Source of the DNA: Hydractinia symbiolongicarpus
Taxonomy: Eukaryota > Cnidaria > Hydrozoa > Anthoathecata > Hydractiniidae
DNA: 64,000 bases
Direction: 5' to 3'
Assembly: GCF_029227915.1 (NCBI RefSeq)
Contig: NC_079875.1
Location: 20,455,001 to 20,519,000, forward strand
This document shows positions 25,701 to 40,600 of this stretch, one piece after another (positions within the stretch are counted from its first letter, which is position 1; each line of letters begins with the position of its first letter). The position numbers and the translations under genes were made by a program. Below the pieces are notes generated by a model. That model did not search any database. It had not been told where the DNA came from and saw only the letters and a list, made by a program, of their open reading frames with translations.

Positions 25701-28700
25701 CTGAAAAAGGCCATATTACAGTCGTTATAGGGCTGTGCACGTAATTAAGAGAGTTCTAAAGCCACAGAGCTAAGGAATACCACTTGGAACGTTTTAGTGC
25801 ATTGAGACTGGAAGGAATAGTCCAATGGTACCCTGCGCAGGCAGATGGAACCACGTGATTTACGTGTGAGTCCTTTATTAGACTGCAAAAGGTCATATTA
25901 CAGCATTTATAGGACTGTGCACGTAGTTAAGAATGTTCTAAAGCGACGGCGCTAATGAAAACGACTTGGGATGTTGTAGCACTTTGAGACTGGAAAGACT
26001 AGTTCAATGGTAACCGGCGCAGGCAACTCAAACCGCGTGATTTAAGTGTGCGGCCTTTATTAGACCGCAAAAGGCCATATTACGGTCGTTATAGGCCCGT
26101 GCACGTAATTAAGAGTGTTCTAAGGCCACGGCGCTAAGGAAAACCACTTGGGACGTGCTGGTGCATTGGGACTGGAACGACTAGTCCAATGATAACCGGC
26201 ACAGGCAGCTGAAAACACGTGATTTACGTGTGAGGTCTTTATAAGACTGCAAAAGGCCATATTACTGCCTTTATAGGACTGTGCACCTAGTTAAGAGTGT
26301 TCTAAGGCGACGGCGCTAATGAAAACGGCTTCGAACGTTGTATCGCATTGAGACTGGAAAGGCTAGTGCAATGGTAACCGGTGCAGGCAACTCAAACCGC
26401 GTGATTTAAGTGTGCGGCCTTTATTAGACTGCAAAAGGCCATACTACGGTCTTTGTAGGACGATGCACGTAGTTAAGAGTGTTCTAAAGCGACGGCGCTA
26501 ATGAAAACGACTTGGGACGTTGTAGCCTATTGAGACTGGAAGGAATTGTCCAATGGTAACCGGTGCAGGCAGATGGAACCACGTGATTTACATGTGAGGC
26601 TTTTATTAGACTGGAAAAGGGCATATTATAGCCTTTGTAGGACGATGCACGTAGTTAAGAGTGTTCTAAAGCAACGGCGCTAATGAAAACCACTTGAAAC
26701 GTTGTAGTGCATCAAGACTGGAAGGAATAGTCCAATGGTAAGCTGCGCAGGCAGATGAAACCACGTGATTTACGTGTGAGGCCTTTATTAGACTGCACAA
26801 GGCCATATTAGGGTCTTTATGGGACTGTGCACGTAGTTAAGAGTGTTCTAAGGCCACGGCGTTAAGGAGAACTACTTGGAAAGTTGTAGTGCAATGAGAC
26901 TGCAAGGAATAGTCCAATGGTACCCTGCGCAGGCAGATGGAACCACGTGATTTACGTGTGAGTCCTTTATTAGACGGCAAAAGGCCATATTACAGCCTTT
27001 ATAGGGCTGTGCACGTAGTTAAGAGTGTTCTAAAGCGACGGCGCTAATGAAAACGACTTGGGATGTTGTAGCACATTGAAACTGGAAAGACTAGTTCAAT
27101 GGTAACCGGCGCAGGCAACTCAAACCGCGTGATTAAAGTGTGCGGCCTTTATTAGACTGCAAAAGGCCATATTAAGGTCTTTATAGGACTGTGCACGTAG
27201 TTAAGAGTGTTCTAAGGCCACTGGGCTAAGGAGAACCACTTGGAACGTTGTAGTGCATTGGGACTGGAACGACTTGTCCAATGGTAACCGGCGCAGGCAG
27301 CTGAAACCACGTGATTTACGTGTGCGGCCTTTATTAGACTGAAAAAGGCCATATTACAGTCGTTATATGGCTGTGCACGTAATTAAGAGAGTTCTAAAGC
27401 CACAGAACTAATGAAAACGACTTCGAACGTTATAGCGCATTGAGACTGGAAAGGCTAGTGCAATGGTAACCGGTGCAGGCAACTCAAACCGCGTGATTTA
27501 CGTGTGCAAACTTAGACTGCAAAAGGCCATACTACGGTCTTTGTAGTACGATGCACGTAGTTAAGAGTGTTCTAAAGCGACGGCGCTAATGAAAACGACT
27601 TGGGACGTTGTAGCGTATTGAGACTGGAAGGAATTGTCCAATGGTAACCGGCGCAGGCAGATGGAACCATGTGATTTACATGTGAGGCTTTTATTAGACT
27701 GGAAAAGGGCATATTATAGCCTTTGTAGGACGATGCACGTAGTTAAGAGTGTTCTAAAGCAACGGCGCTTATGAAAACCACTTGAAACGTTGTAGTGCAT
27801 TGAGACTAAAAGGTACAGTCCAATGATAACCTGCGCAGGCAGATGGAACCGCGTGATTTACGTGTGAGGCCTTTTATAGGGCTGTGCACGTAGTTAAGAG
27901 TGTTCCAAGGCCACGGCGCTAAGGAGAACCACTTAGAACGTTGTAGTGCAATGAGACTGCAAGGAATTGTCCAATGGTAACCGGCGCAGGCAGATGGAAC
28001 CACGTGATTTACGTGTGAAGCCTTTATTAGACTGCAAAAGGCCATATTACAGCCTTTGTAGGACGATGCACGTAGTTAAGAGTGTTCTAAAGCGACAGCG
28101 CTAAGGAAAACGACTTTGGACGTTGTAGCGCATTGAGACTGGAAGGAATAGTAGAATGGTAACTGGCGCAGGCAGCTGAAACCGCGTGATTTACGTGTGC
28201 GGCCTTTATTGGACTGCAAAAGGCCATATTAAGGTCTTTATAGGACTGTACACGTAGTTAAGAGTGTTCTAAGGCCACGGCGCTAAGGAAAACTACTTGG
28301 AAAGTTGTAGTGCAATGAGACTGCAAGGAATAGTCCAATGGTAACCTGCGCAGGCAGATGGAACCACGTGATTTACGTGTGAAGCCTTTATTAGACTGCA
28401 AAAGGCCATATTACAGCCTTTATAGGACGATGCACGTAGTTAAGAGTGTTGTAAAGCGACGGCGCTAAAAAAAACGACTTGGGACGTTGTACCACATTGA
28501 GACTTGAAGGACTAGTCGAATGGTTATCGACGCAGGCAGCTGAAACCGCATGATTTACGTGTGCGGCCATTATTGGACTGCAAAAGGCCATAATAAGGTC
28601 TTTATAGGACTGTGCACATAATTAAGAGACTTCTAAGGCCACGGCGCTAAGGAAAACCACTTGGAACGTTGTTGTGCATTGAGACTGGAAGGAATAGTCC

Positions 28701-31604
28701 AATGGTAACCTGCGCAGGCAGATGAAACCACGTGATTTACGTGTAAGGCCTTTATTAGACTGGAAAAGGGCATATTATAGCCTTTGTAGGACGATGCACG
28801 TAGTTAAGAGTGTTCTAAAGCGACGGCGCTAAGGAAAACGACTTGGAACATTGAATCGCATTGAGACTGGAACAACGACTAGTCCAATGGTAATCTGCAA
28901 AAGCAGCTAATACCGCGTGATTAAAGTGTGCGGCCTTTATTAAACTGCAAAAGGCCATATTAAGGTCTTTATAGGACTGTGCACGTAGTTAAGAGTGTTC
29001 TAAGGCCACGGGGCTAAGGAGAACCACTTGGAACGTTGTAGTGCATTGGGACTGGAACGACTTGTCCAATGGTAACCGGCGCAGGCAGCTGAAACCACGT
29101 GATTTACGTGTGCGGCCTTTATTAGACTGAAAAAGGCCATATTACAGTCGTTATATGGCTGTGCACGTAATTAAGAGAGTTCTAAAGCCACAGAACTAAT
29201 GAAAACGACTTCGAACGTTGTAGCGCATTCAGACTGGAAAGGCTAGTACAATGGTAACCGGTGCAGGCAACTCAAACCGCGTGATTTACGTGTGCAAACT
29301 TTATTAGACTGCAAAAGGCCATACTACGGTCTTTGTAGTACGATGCAAGTAGTTAAGAGTGTTCTAAAGCGACGGCGCTAATGAAAACGACTTGGGACGT
29401 TGTAGCGTATTGAGACTGGAAGGAATTGTCCAATGGTAACCGGCGCAGGCAGATGGAACCATGTGATTTACATGTGAGGCTTTTATTAGACTGGAAAAGG
29501 GCATATTATAGCCTTTGTAGGACGATGCACGTAGTTAGGAGTGTTCTAAAGCAACGGCGCTAATGAAAACCACTTGAAACGTTGTAGTGCATTGAGACTA
29601 AAAGGTACAGTCCAATGGTAACCTGCGCAGGCAGATGGAACCGCGTGATTTACGTGTGAGGCCTTTATTAGACTGAAAAAGGGCATATTACAGCCTTTAT
29701 AGGACGATGCACGTAGTTAAGAGTGTTGTAAAGCGACGGCGCTAAAAAAAACGACTTGGGACGTTGTACCACATTGAGACTTGAAGGACTAGTCCAATGG
29801 TAACCTTCGCAGACAGGTGAAACCACGTGATTTACGTGTGAGGCCTTTATTAGACTGCAAAAGGCCATATTACAGCCTTTATAGGGCTGTGCACGTAGTT
29901 AAGAGTGTTCCAAGGCCACGGCGCTAAGGAGAACCACTTAGAACGTTGTGGTGTATTGAGACTAAAAGGTACAGTCCAATGGTAACCTGCGCAGGCAGAT
30001 GGAACCGCGTGATTTACGTGTGAGGGCTTTATTAGACTGAAAAAGGCCATATTATAGCCTTTGTAGGACGATGCACGTAGTTAAGATTGTTCTAAAGCGA
30101 CAGCGCTAAGGAAAACGACTTGGGACGTTGTACCACATTGAGACTTGAAGGACTAGTCCAATGGTAACCTTCGCAGACAGGTGAAACCACGTGATTTACG
30201 TGTGAGTCCTTTATTAGACTGCAAAAGGCCATATTACAGCCTTTATAGGGCTGTGCACGTAGTTAAGAGTGTTCCAAGGCCACGGCGCTAAGGAGAACCA
30301 CTTAGAACGTTGTAGTGCAATGAGACTGCAAGGAATTGTCCAATGGTAACCGGCGCAGGCAGATGGAACCACGTGATTTACGTGTGAGGCCTTTATTAGA
30401 CTGCAAAAGGCCATATTACAGCCTTTGTAGGACGATGCACGTAGTTAAGAGTGTTCTAAAGCGACAGCGCTAAGGAAAACGACTTTGGACGTTGTAGCGC
30501 ATTGAGACTGGAAGGAATAGTAGAATGGTAACTGGCGCAGGCAGCTGAAACCGCGTGATTTACGTGTGCGGCCTTTATTGGACTGCAAAAGGCCATATTA
30601 AGGTCTTTATAGGACTGTGCACCTAGTTAAGAGTGTTCTAAGGCGACGGCGCTAATGAAAACGGCTTCGAACGTTGTATCGCATTGAGACTGGAAAGGCT
30701 AGTGCAATGGTAACCGGTGCAGGCAACTCAAACCGCGTGATTTAAGTGTGCGGCCTTTATTAGACTGCAAAAGGCCATACTACGGTCTTTGTAGGACGAT
30801 CCACGTAGTTAAGAGTGTTCTAAAGCGACGGCGCTAATGAAAACGACTTGGGACGTTGTAGCGTATTGAGACTGGAAGGACTAGTCCAATGGTAACCTTC
30901 GCAGACAGGTGAAACCACGTGATTTACGTGTGAGGCCTTTATTAGACTGCAAAAGGCCATATTACAGCCTTTATAGGGCTGTGCACGTAGTTAAGAGTGT
31001 TCTAAGGCGACGGCACTAATGAAAACGACTTGGGATGTTGTAGCGCATTGAGACTGGAACGACTAGTCGAATGGTTATCGACGCAGGCAGATGAAACCGC
31101 ATGATTTACGTGTGCGGCCATTATTGGACTGCAAAAGGCCAGAATAAGGTCTTTATAGGACTGTGTACGTAGTTAAGAGTGTTCCAAGGCCACGGCGCTA
31201 AGGAGAACCACTTAGAACGTTGTGGTGTATTGAGACTAAAAGGTACAGTCCAATGGTAACCTGCGCAGGCAGATGGAACCGCGTGATTTACGTGTGAGGC
31301 CTTTATTAGACTGAAAAAGGCCATATTATAGCCTTTATAGGACGATCCACGTAGTTAAGAGTGTTGTAAAGCGACGGCGCTAAAAAAAACGACTTGGGAC
31401 GTTGTACCACATTGAGACTTGAAGGACTAGTCCAATGGTAACCTTCGCAGACAGGTGAAACCACGTGATTTACGTGTGAGGCCTTTATTAGACTGCAAAA
31501 GGCCATATTACAGCCTTTATAGGGCTGTGCACGTAGTTAAGAGTGTTCTAAGGCGACGGCACTAATGAAAACGACTTGGGATGTTGTAGCGCATTGAGAC
31601 TGGA
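22713..31604 (+). repeat. 49-monomer large unit, copy 2 (8892 bp)
   Basis: Copy 2 of the unit at 13821-22712, carrying the same three caa insertions (near 23805, 25265, 28873), the same 31-bp deletion monomer (27853-28003) and the same 4-bp deletion monomer. Its left junction lies in gttgtagcgcattgagactgg at 22691-22713: the left side continues an acgacttgggatg monomer and the right side begins aaggctagtg. The extreme similarity implies a very recent duplication, or a collapse or expansion in the assembly, which has to be excluded. Confidence 0.92.
27853..28003 (+). repeat. Deletion monomer, 151 bp (copy 2)
   Basis: Same 31-bp deletion as at 18961-19111, at exactly the same place in the second 8892-bp unit. 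In the third unit the corresponding position is skipped by a rearrangement near 37210-37267, so the deletion is absent there. Confidence 0.9.
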
Positions 31605-34600
31605 ACGACTAGTCGAATGGTTATCGACGCAGGCAGCTGAAACCGCTTGATTTACGTGTGCGGCCTTTATTGGACTGCAAAAGGCCATATTACGGTCTTT
31701 ATAGGACTCTGCCCGTAGTTAAGAGTGTTCTAGGGCCACGGCGCTAAGGAGAACCACTTAGAACGTTGTGGTGCATTGAGACTAAAAGGTACAGTCCAAT
31801 GGTAACCTGCACAGGCAGATGGAACCACGTGAGTTACGTGTGAGGCCTTTATTAGACTGGAAAAGGGCATATTATAGCCTTTGTAGGACGATGCACGTAG
31901 TTAAGAGTGTTCTAAAGCGACGGCGCTAAGGAAAACGACTTGGAACGTTGAATCGCATTGACACTGGAAGGACTAGTCCAATGGTAACCTGCAAAAGCAG
32001 CTAATACCGCGTGATTAAAGTGTGAGGCCTTTATTAGACTGCAAAAGGCCATATTAAGGTCTTTATAGGACTGTGCACGTAGTTAAGAGTGTTCTAAGGC
32101 CACGGGGCTAAGGAGAACCACTTGGAACGTTGTAGTGCATTGAGACTGGAAGGACTAGTCCAATTGAAACCTGCGCGGACAATTGTAACCACGTGATTTA
32201 CGTGTGAGACCTTTATTAGACTGCAAAAGGCCATATTACAGCCTTTATAGGACTGTGCACGTAGTTAAGAAAGTTCTGAGGCCACGGCGCTAAGGAGAAC
32301 CACTTGGGACGTTTTAGTGCATTTGGACTGGAACGACTAGTCCAATGGTAACCGGCGCAGGCAGCTGAAACCACGTGATTTACGTGTGCGGCCTTTATTA
32401 GACTGAAAAAGGCCATATTACAGTCGTTATAGGGCTGTGCACGTAATTAAGAGAGTTCTAAAGCCACAGAGCTAAGGAATACCACTTGGAACGTTGTAGT
32501 GCATTGAGACTGGAAGGAATAGTCCGATGGAACCCTGCGCAGGCAGATGGAACCACGTGATTTACGTGTGAGTCCTTTATTAGACTGCAAAAGGTCATAT
32601 TACAGCATTTATGGGACTGTGCACGTAGTTAAGAGTGTTCTAAAGCGACGGCGCTAATGAAAACGACTTGGGACGTTGTAGCCTATTGAGACTGGAAAGA
32701 CTAGTTCAATGGTAACCGGCGCAGGCAGATGGAACCACGTGATTTACATGTGAGGCTTTTATTAGACTGGAAAAGGGCATATTATAGCCTTTGTAGGACG
32801 ATGCACGTAGTTAAGAGTGTTCTAAAGCAACGGCGCTAATGAAAACCACTTGAAACGTTGTAGTGCATCAAGACTGGAAGGAATAGTCCAATGGTAAGCT
32901 GCGCAGGCAGATGAAACCACGTGATTTACGTGTGAGGCCTTTATTAGACTGCACAAGGCCATATTACAGCCTTTATAGGGCTGTGCACGTAGTTAAGAGT
33001 GTTCTAAGGCGACGGCACTTATGAAAACGACTTGGGATGTTGTAGCGCATTGAGACTGGAACGACTAGTCGAATGGTTATCGACGCAGGCAGCTGAAACC
33101 GCTTGATTCACGTGTGCGGCCTTTATTGGACTGCAAAAGGCCATATTACGGTCTTTATAGGACTCTGCCCGTAGTTAAGAGTGTTCTAAGGCCACAGCGC
33201 TAAGGAGAACCACTTAGAACGTTGTGGTGCATTGAGACTAAAAGGTACAGTCCAATGGTAACCTGCGCAGGCAGATGGAACCGCGTGATTTACGTGTGAG
33301 GCCTTTATTAGACTGAAAAAGGGCATATTATAGCCTTTGTAGGACGATGCACGTAGTTAAGAGTGTTCTAAAGCGACAGCGCTAAGGAAAACGACTTGGG
33401 ACGTTGTAGCGCATTGAGACTGGAAGGAATAGTAGAATGGTAACTGGCGCAGGCAGCTGAAACCGCGTGATTTACGTGTGCGGCCTTTATTGGACTGCAA
33501 AAGGCCATATTAAGGTCTTTATAGGGCTGTGCACATAATTAAGAGACTTCTAAGGCCACGGCGCTAAGGAAAACCACTTGGAACGTTGTTGTGCATTGAG
33601 ACTGGAAGGAATCGTCCAATGGTAACCTGCGCAGGCAGCTGAAACCACGTGATTTACGTGTGAGGCCTTTATTAGACTGGAAAAGGGCATATTATAGCCT
33701 TTATAGGACGATGCACGTAGTTAAGAGTGTTCTAAAGCGACGGCGCTAAGGAAAACGACTTGGAACGTTGAATCGCATTGAGACTGGAACAACGACTAGT
33801 CCAATGGTAATCTGCAAAAGCAGCTAATACCGCGTGATTAAAGTGTGCGGCCTTTATTAGACTGCAAAAGACCATATTAAGTTCTTTATAGGACTGTGCA
33901 CGTAGTTAAGAGTGTTCTAAGGCCACGGGGCTAAGGAGAACCACTTGGAACGTTGTAGTGCATTGAGACTGGAAGGACTAGTCCAATTGAAACCTGCGCA
34001 GACAGGTGTAACCACGTGATTTACGTGTGAGACCTTTATTAGACTGCAAAAGGCCATATTACAGCCTTTATAGGACTGTGCACGTAGTTAAGAAAGTTCT
34101 GAGGCCACGGCGCTAAGGAGAACCACTTGGGACGTTTTAGTGCATTGGGACTGGAACGACTAGTCCAATGGTAACCGGCGCAGGCAGCTGAAACCACGTG
34201 ATTTACGTGTGCGGCCTTTATTAGACTGAAAAAGGCCATATTACAGTCGTTATAGGGCTGTGCACGTAATTAAGAGAGTTCTAAAGCCACAGAGCTAAGG
34301 AAAACCACTGGGAACGTTGTAGTGCATTGAGACTGGAAGGAATAGTCCAATGGTACCCTGCGCAGGCAGATGGAACCACGTGATTTACGTGTGAGGCCTT
34401 TATTAGACTGGAAAAGGGCATATTATAGCCTTTGTAGGACGATGCACGTAGTTAAGAGTGTTCTAAAGCGACGGCGCTAAGGAAAACGACTTGGAACGTT
34501 GAATTGCATTGAGACTGGAACAACGACTAGTCCAATGGTAATCTGCAAAAGCAGCTAATACCGCGTGATTAAAGTGTGCGGCCTTTATTAGACTGCAAAA

Positions 34601-37600
34601 GGCCATATTAAGGTCTTTATAGGACTGTGCACGTAGTTAAGAGTGTTCTAAGGCCACGGGGCTAAGGAGAACCACTTGGAACGTTGTAGTGCATTGAGAC
34701 TGGAAGGACTAGTCCAATTGAAACCTGCGCAGACAGGTGTAACCACGTGATTTACGTGTGAGACCTTTATTAGACTGCAAAAGGCCATATTACAGCTTTT
34801 ATAGGACTGTGCACGTAGTTAAGAAAGTTCTGAGGCCACGGCGCTAAGGAGAACCACTTGGGACGTTTTAGTGCATAGGGACTGGAACGACTAGTCCAAT
34901 GGTAACCGGCGCAGGCAGCTGAAACCACGTGATTTACGTGTGCGGCCTTTATTAGACTGAAAAAGGCCATATTACAGTCGTTATAGGGCTGTGCACGTAA
35001 TTAAGAGAGTTCTAAAGCCACAGAGCTAAGGAATACCACTTGGAACGTTTTAGTGCATTGAGACTGGAAGGAATAGTCCAATGGTACCCTGCGCAGGCAG
35101 ATGGAACCACGTGATTTACGTGTGAGTCCTTTATTAGACTGCAAAAGGTCATATTACAGCATTTATAGGACTGTGCACGTAGTTAAGAATGTTCTAAAGC
35201 GACGGCGCTAATGAAAACGACTTGGGATGTTGTAGCACTTTGAGACTGGAGAGACTAGTTCAATGGTAACCGGCGCAGGCAACTCAAACCGCGTGATTTA
35301 AGTGTGCGGCCTTTATTAGACTGAAAAAGGCCATATTACAGTCGTTATAGGGCTGTGCACGTAATTAAGAGAGTTCTAAAGCCACAGAGCTAAGGAATAC
35401 CACTTGGAACGTTTTAGTGCATTGAGACTGGAAGGAATAGTCCAATGGTACCCTGCGCAGGCAGATGGAACCACGTGATTTACGTGTGAGTCCTTTATTA
35501 GACTGCAAAAGGTCATATTACAGCATTTATAGGACTGTGCACGTAGTTAAGAATGTTCTAAAGCGACGGCGCTAATGAAAACGACTTGGGATGTTGTAGC
35601 ACTTTGAGACTGGAAAGACTAGTTCAATGGTAACCGGCACAGGCAGCTGAAAACACGTGATTTACGTGTGAGGTCTTTATAAGACTGCAAAAGGCCATAT
35701 TACTGCCTTTATAGGACTGTGCACCTAGTTAAGAGTGTTCTAAGGCGACGGCGCTAATGAAAACGGCTTCGAACGTTGTATCGCATTGAGACTGGAAAGG
35801 CTAGTGCAATGGTAACCGGTGCAGGCAACTCAAACCGCGTGATTTAAGTGTGCGGCCTTTATTAGACTGCAAAAGGCCATACTACGGTCTTTGTAGGACG
35901 ATGCACGTAGTTAAGAGTGTTCTAAAGCGACGGCGCTAATGAAAACGACTTGGGACGTTGTAGCCTATTGAGACTGGAAGGAATTGTCCAATGGTAACCG
36001 GTGCAGGCAGATGGAACCACGTGATTTACATGTGAGGCTTTTATTAGACTGGAAAAGGGCATATTATAGCCTTTGTAGGACGATGCACGTAGTTAAGAGT
36101 GTTCTAAAGCAACGGCGCTAATGAAAACCACTTGAAACGTTGTAGTGCATCAAGACTGGAAGGATTAGTCCAATGGTAAGCTGCGCAGGCAGATGAAACC
36201 ACGTGATTTACGTGTGAGGCCTTTATTAGACTGCACAAGGCCATATTAGGGTCTTTATGGGACTGTGCACGTAGTTAAGAGTGTTCTAAGGCCACGGCGT
36301 TAAGGAGAACTACTTGGAAAGTTGTAGTGCAATGAGACTGCAAGGAATAGTCCAATGGTACCCTGCGCAGGCAGATGGAACCACGTGATTTACGTGTGAG
36401 TCCTTTATTAGACTGCAAAAGGTCATATTACAGCATTTATAGGACTGTGCACGTAGTTAAGAGTGTTCTAAAGCGACGGCGCTAATGAAAACGACTTGGG
36501 ATGTTGTAGCACATTGAAACTGGAAAGACTAGTTCAATGGTAACCGGCGCAGGCAACTCAAACCGCGTGATTAAAGTGTGCGGCCTTTATTAGACTGCAA
36601 AAGGCCATATTAAGGTCTTTATAGGACTGTGCACGTAGTTAAGAGTGTTCTAAGGCCACTGGGCTAAGGAGAACCACTTGGAACGTTGTAGTGCATTGGG
36701 ACTGGAACGACTTGTCCAATGGTAACCGGCGCAGGCAGCTGAAACCACGTGATTTACGTGTGCGGCCTTTATTAGACTGAAAAAGGCCATATTACAGTCG
36801 TTATATGGCTGTGCACGTAATTAAGAGAGTTCTAAAGCCACAGAACTAATGAAAACGACTTCGAACGTTATAGCGCATTGAGACTGGAAAGGCTAGTGCA
36901 ATGGTAACCGGTGCAGGCAACTCAAACCGCGTGATTTACGTGTGCAAACTTTATTAGACTGCAAAAGGCCATACTACGGTCTTTGTAGTACGATGCACGT
37001 AGTTAAGAGTGTTCTAAAGCGACGGCGCTAATGAAAACGACTTGGGACGTTGTAGCGTATTGAGACTGGAAGGAATTGTCCAATGGTAACCGGCGCAGGC
37101 AGATGGAACAATGTGATTTACATGTGAGGCTTTTATTAGACTGGAAAAGGGCATATTATAGCCTTTGTAGGACGATGCACGTAGTTAAGAGTGTTCTAAA
37201 GCAACGGCGCTTATGAAAACCACTTGAAACGTTGTAGTGCATTGAGACTAAAAGGTACAGTCCAATGGTAACCTGCGCAGGCAGATGGAACCGCGTGATT
37301 TACGTGTGAGGCCTTTATTAGACTGAAAAAGGGCATATTACAGCCTTTATAGGACGATGCACGTAGTTAAGAGTGTTGTAAAGCGACGGCGCTAAAAAAA
37401 ACGACTTGGGACGTTGTACCACATTGAGACTTGAAGGACTAGTCCAATGGTAACCTTCGCAGACAGGTGAAACCACGTGATTTACGTGTGAGGCCTTTAT
37501 TAGACGGCAAAAGGCCATATTACAGCCTTTATAGGGCTGTGCACGTAGTTAAGAGTGTTCCAAGGCCACGGCGCTAAGGAGAACCACTTAGAACGTTGTG

Positions 37601-40600
37601 GTGTATTGAGACTAAAAGGTACAGTCCAATGGTAACCTGCGCAGGCAGATGGAACCGCGTGATTTACGTGTGAGGGCATAATTAGACTGAAAAAGGCCAT
37701 ATTATAGCCTTTGTAGGACGATGCACGTAGTTAAGATTGTTCTAAAGCGACAGCGCTAAGGAAAACGACTTGGGACGTTGTACCACATTGAGACTTGAAG
37801 GACTAGTCCAATGGGAACCTTCGCAGACAGGTGAAACCACGTGATTTACGTGTGAGGCCTTTATTAGACTGCAAAAGGCCATATTACAGCCTTTATAGGG
37901 CTGTGCACGTAGTTAAGAGTGTTCCAAGGCCACGGCGCTAAGGAGAACCACTTAGAACGTTGTAGTGCAATGAGACTGCAAGGAATTGTCCAATGGTAAC
38001 CGGCGCAGGCAGATGGAACCACGTGATTTACGTGTGAAGCCTTTATTAGACTGCAAAAGGCCATATTACAGCCTTTGTAGGACGATGCACGTAGTTAAGA
38101 GTGTTCTAAAGCGACAGCGCTAAGGAAAACGACTTTGGACGTTGTAGCGCATTGAGACTGGAAGGAATAGTAGAATGGTAACTGGCGCAGGCAGCTGAAA
38201 CCGCGTGATTTACGTGTGCGGCCTTTATTGGACTGCAAAAGGCCATATTAAGGTCTTTATAGGACTGTACACGTAGTTAAGAGTGTTCTAAGGCCACGGC
38301 GCTAAGGAAAACTACTTGGAAAGTTGTAGTGCAATGAGACTGCAAGGAATAGTCCAATGGTAACCTGCGCAGGCAGATGGAACCACGTGATTTACGTGTG
38401 AAGCCTTTATTAGACTGCAAAAGGCCATATTACAGCCTTTATAGGACGATGCACGTAGTTAAGAGTGTTGTAAAGCGACGGCGCTAAAAAAAACGACTTG
38501 GGACGTTGTACCACATTGAGACTTGAAGGACTAGTCGAATGGTTATCGACGCAGGCAGCTGAAACCGCATGATTTACGTGTGCGGCCATTATTGGACTGC
38601 AAAAGGCCATAATAAGGTCTTTATAGGACTGTGCACATAATTAAGAGACTTCTAAGGCCACGGCGCTAAGGAAAACCACTTGGAACGTTGTTGTGCATTG
38701 AGACTGGAAGGAATAGTCCAATGGTAACCTGCGCAGGCAGATGAAACCACGTGATTTACGTGTAAGGCCTTTATTAGACTGGAAAAGGGCATATTATAGC
38801 CTTTGTAGGACGATGCACGTAGTTAAGAGTGTTCTAAAGCGACGGCGCTAAGGAAAACGACTTGGAACATTGAATCGCATTGAGACTGGAACAACGACTA
38901 GTCCAATGGTAATCTGCAAAAGCAGCTAATACCGCGTGATTAAAGTGTGCGGCCTTTATTAGACTGCAAAAGGCCATATTAAGGTCTTTATAGGACTGTG
39001 CACGTAGTTAAGAGTGTTCTAAGGCCACGGGGCTAAGGAGAACCACTTGGAACGTTGTAGTGCATTGGGACTGGAACGACTTGTCCAATGGTAACCGGCG
39101 CAGGCAGCTGAAACCACGTGATTTACGTGTGCGGCCTTTATTAGACTGAAAAAGGCCATATTACAGTCGTTATATGGCTGTGCACGTAATTAAGAGAGTT
39201 CTAAAGCCACAGAACTAATGAAAACGACTTCGAACGTTGTAGCGCATTCAGACTGGAAAGGCTAGTACAATGGTAACCGGTGCAGGCAACTCAAACCGCG
39301 TGATTTACGTGTGCAAACTTTATTAGACTGCAAAAGGCCATACTACGGTCTTTGTAGTACGATGCACGTAGTTATGAGTGTTCTAAAGCGACGGCGCTAA
39401 TGAAAACGACTTGGGACGTTGTAGCGTATTGAGACTGGAAGGAATTGTCCAATGGTAACCGGCGCAGGCAGATGGAACCATGTGATTTACATGTGAGGCC
39501 TTTATTAGACTGAAAAAGGGCATATTACAGCCTTTATAGGACGATGCACGTAGTTAAGAGTGTTGTAAAGCGACGGCGCTAAAAAAAACGACTTGGGACG
39601 TTGTACCACATTGAGACTTGAAGGACTAGTCCAATGGTAACCTTCGCAGACAGGTGAAACCACGTGATTTACGTGTGAGGCCTTTATTAGACTGCAAAAG
39701 GCCATATTACAGCCTTTATAGGGCTGTGCACGTAGTTAAGAGTGTTCCAAGGCCACGGCGCTAAGGAGAACCACTTAGAACGTTGTGGTGTATTGAGACT
39801 AAAAGGTACAGTCCAATGGTAACCTGCGCAGGCAGATGGAACCGCGTGATTTACGTGTGAGGGCTTTATTAGACTGAAAAAGGCCATATTATAGCCTTTG
39901 TAGGACGATGCACGTAGTTAAGATTGTTCTAAAGCGACAGCGCTAAGGAAAACGACTTGGGACGTTGTACCACATTGAGACTTGAAGGACTAGTCCAATG
40001 GTAACCTTCGCAGACAGGTGAAACCACGTGATTTACGTGTGAGTCCTTTATTAGACTGCAAAAGGCCATATTACAGCCTTTATAGGGCTGTGCACGTAGT
40101 TAAGAGTGTTCCAAGGCCACGGCGCTAAGGAGAACCACTTAGAACGTTGTAGTGCAATGAGACTGCAAGGAATTGTCCAATGGTAACCGGCGCAGGCAGA
40201 TGGAACCACGTGATTTACGTGTGAGGCCTTTATTAGACTGCAAAAGGCCATATTACAGCCTTTGTAGGACGATGCACGTAGTTAAGAGTGTTCTAAAGCG
40301 ACAGCGCTAAGGAAAACGACTTTGGACGTTGTAGCGCATTGAGACTGGAAGGAATAGTAGAATGGTAACTGGCGCAGGCAGCTGAAACCGCGTGATTTAC
40401 GTGTGCGGCCTTTATTGGACTGCAAAAGGCCATATTAAGGTCTTTATAGGACTGTGCACCTAGTTAAGAGTGTTCTAAGGCGACGGCGCTAATGAAAACG
40501 GCTTCGAACGTTGTATCGCATTGAGACTGGAAAGGCTAGTGCAATGGTAACCGGTGCAGGCAACTCAAACCGCGTGATTTAAGTGTGCGGCCTTTATTAG

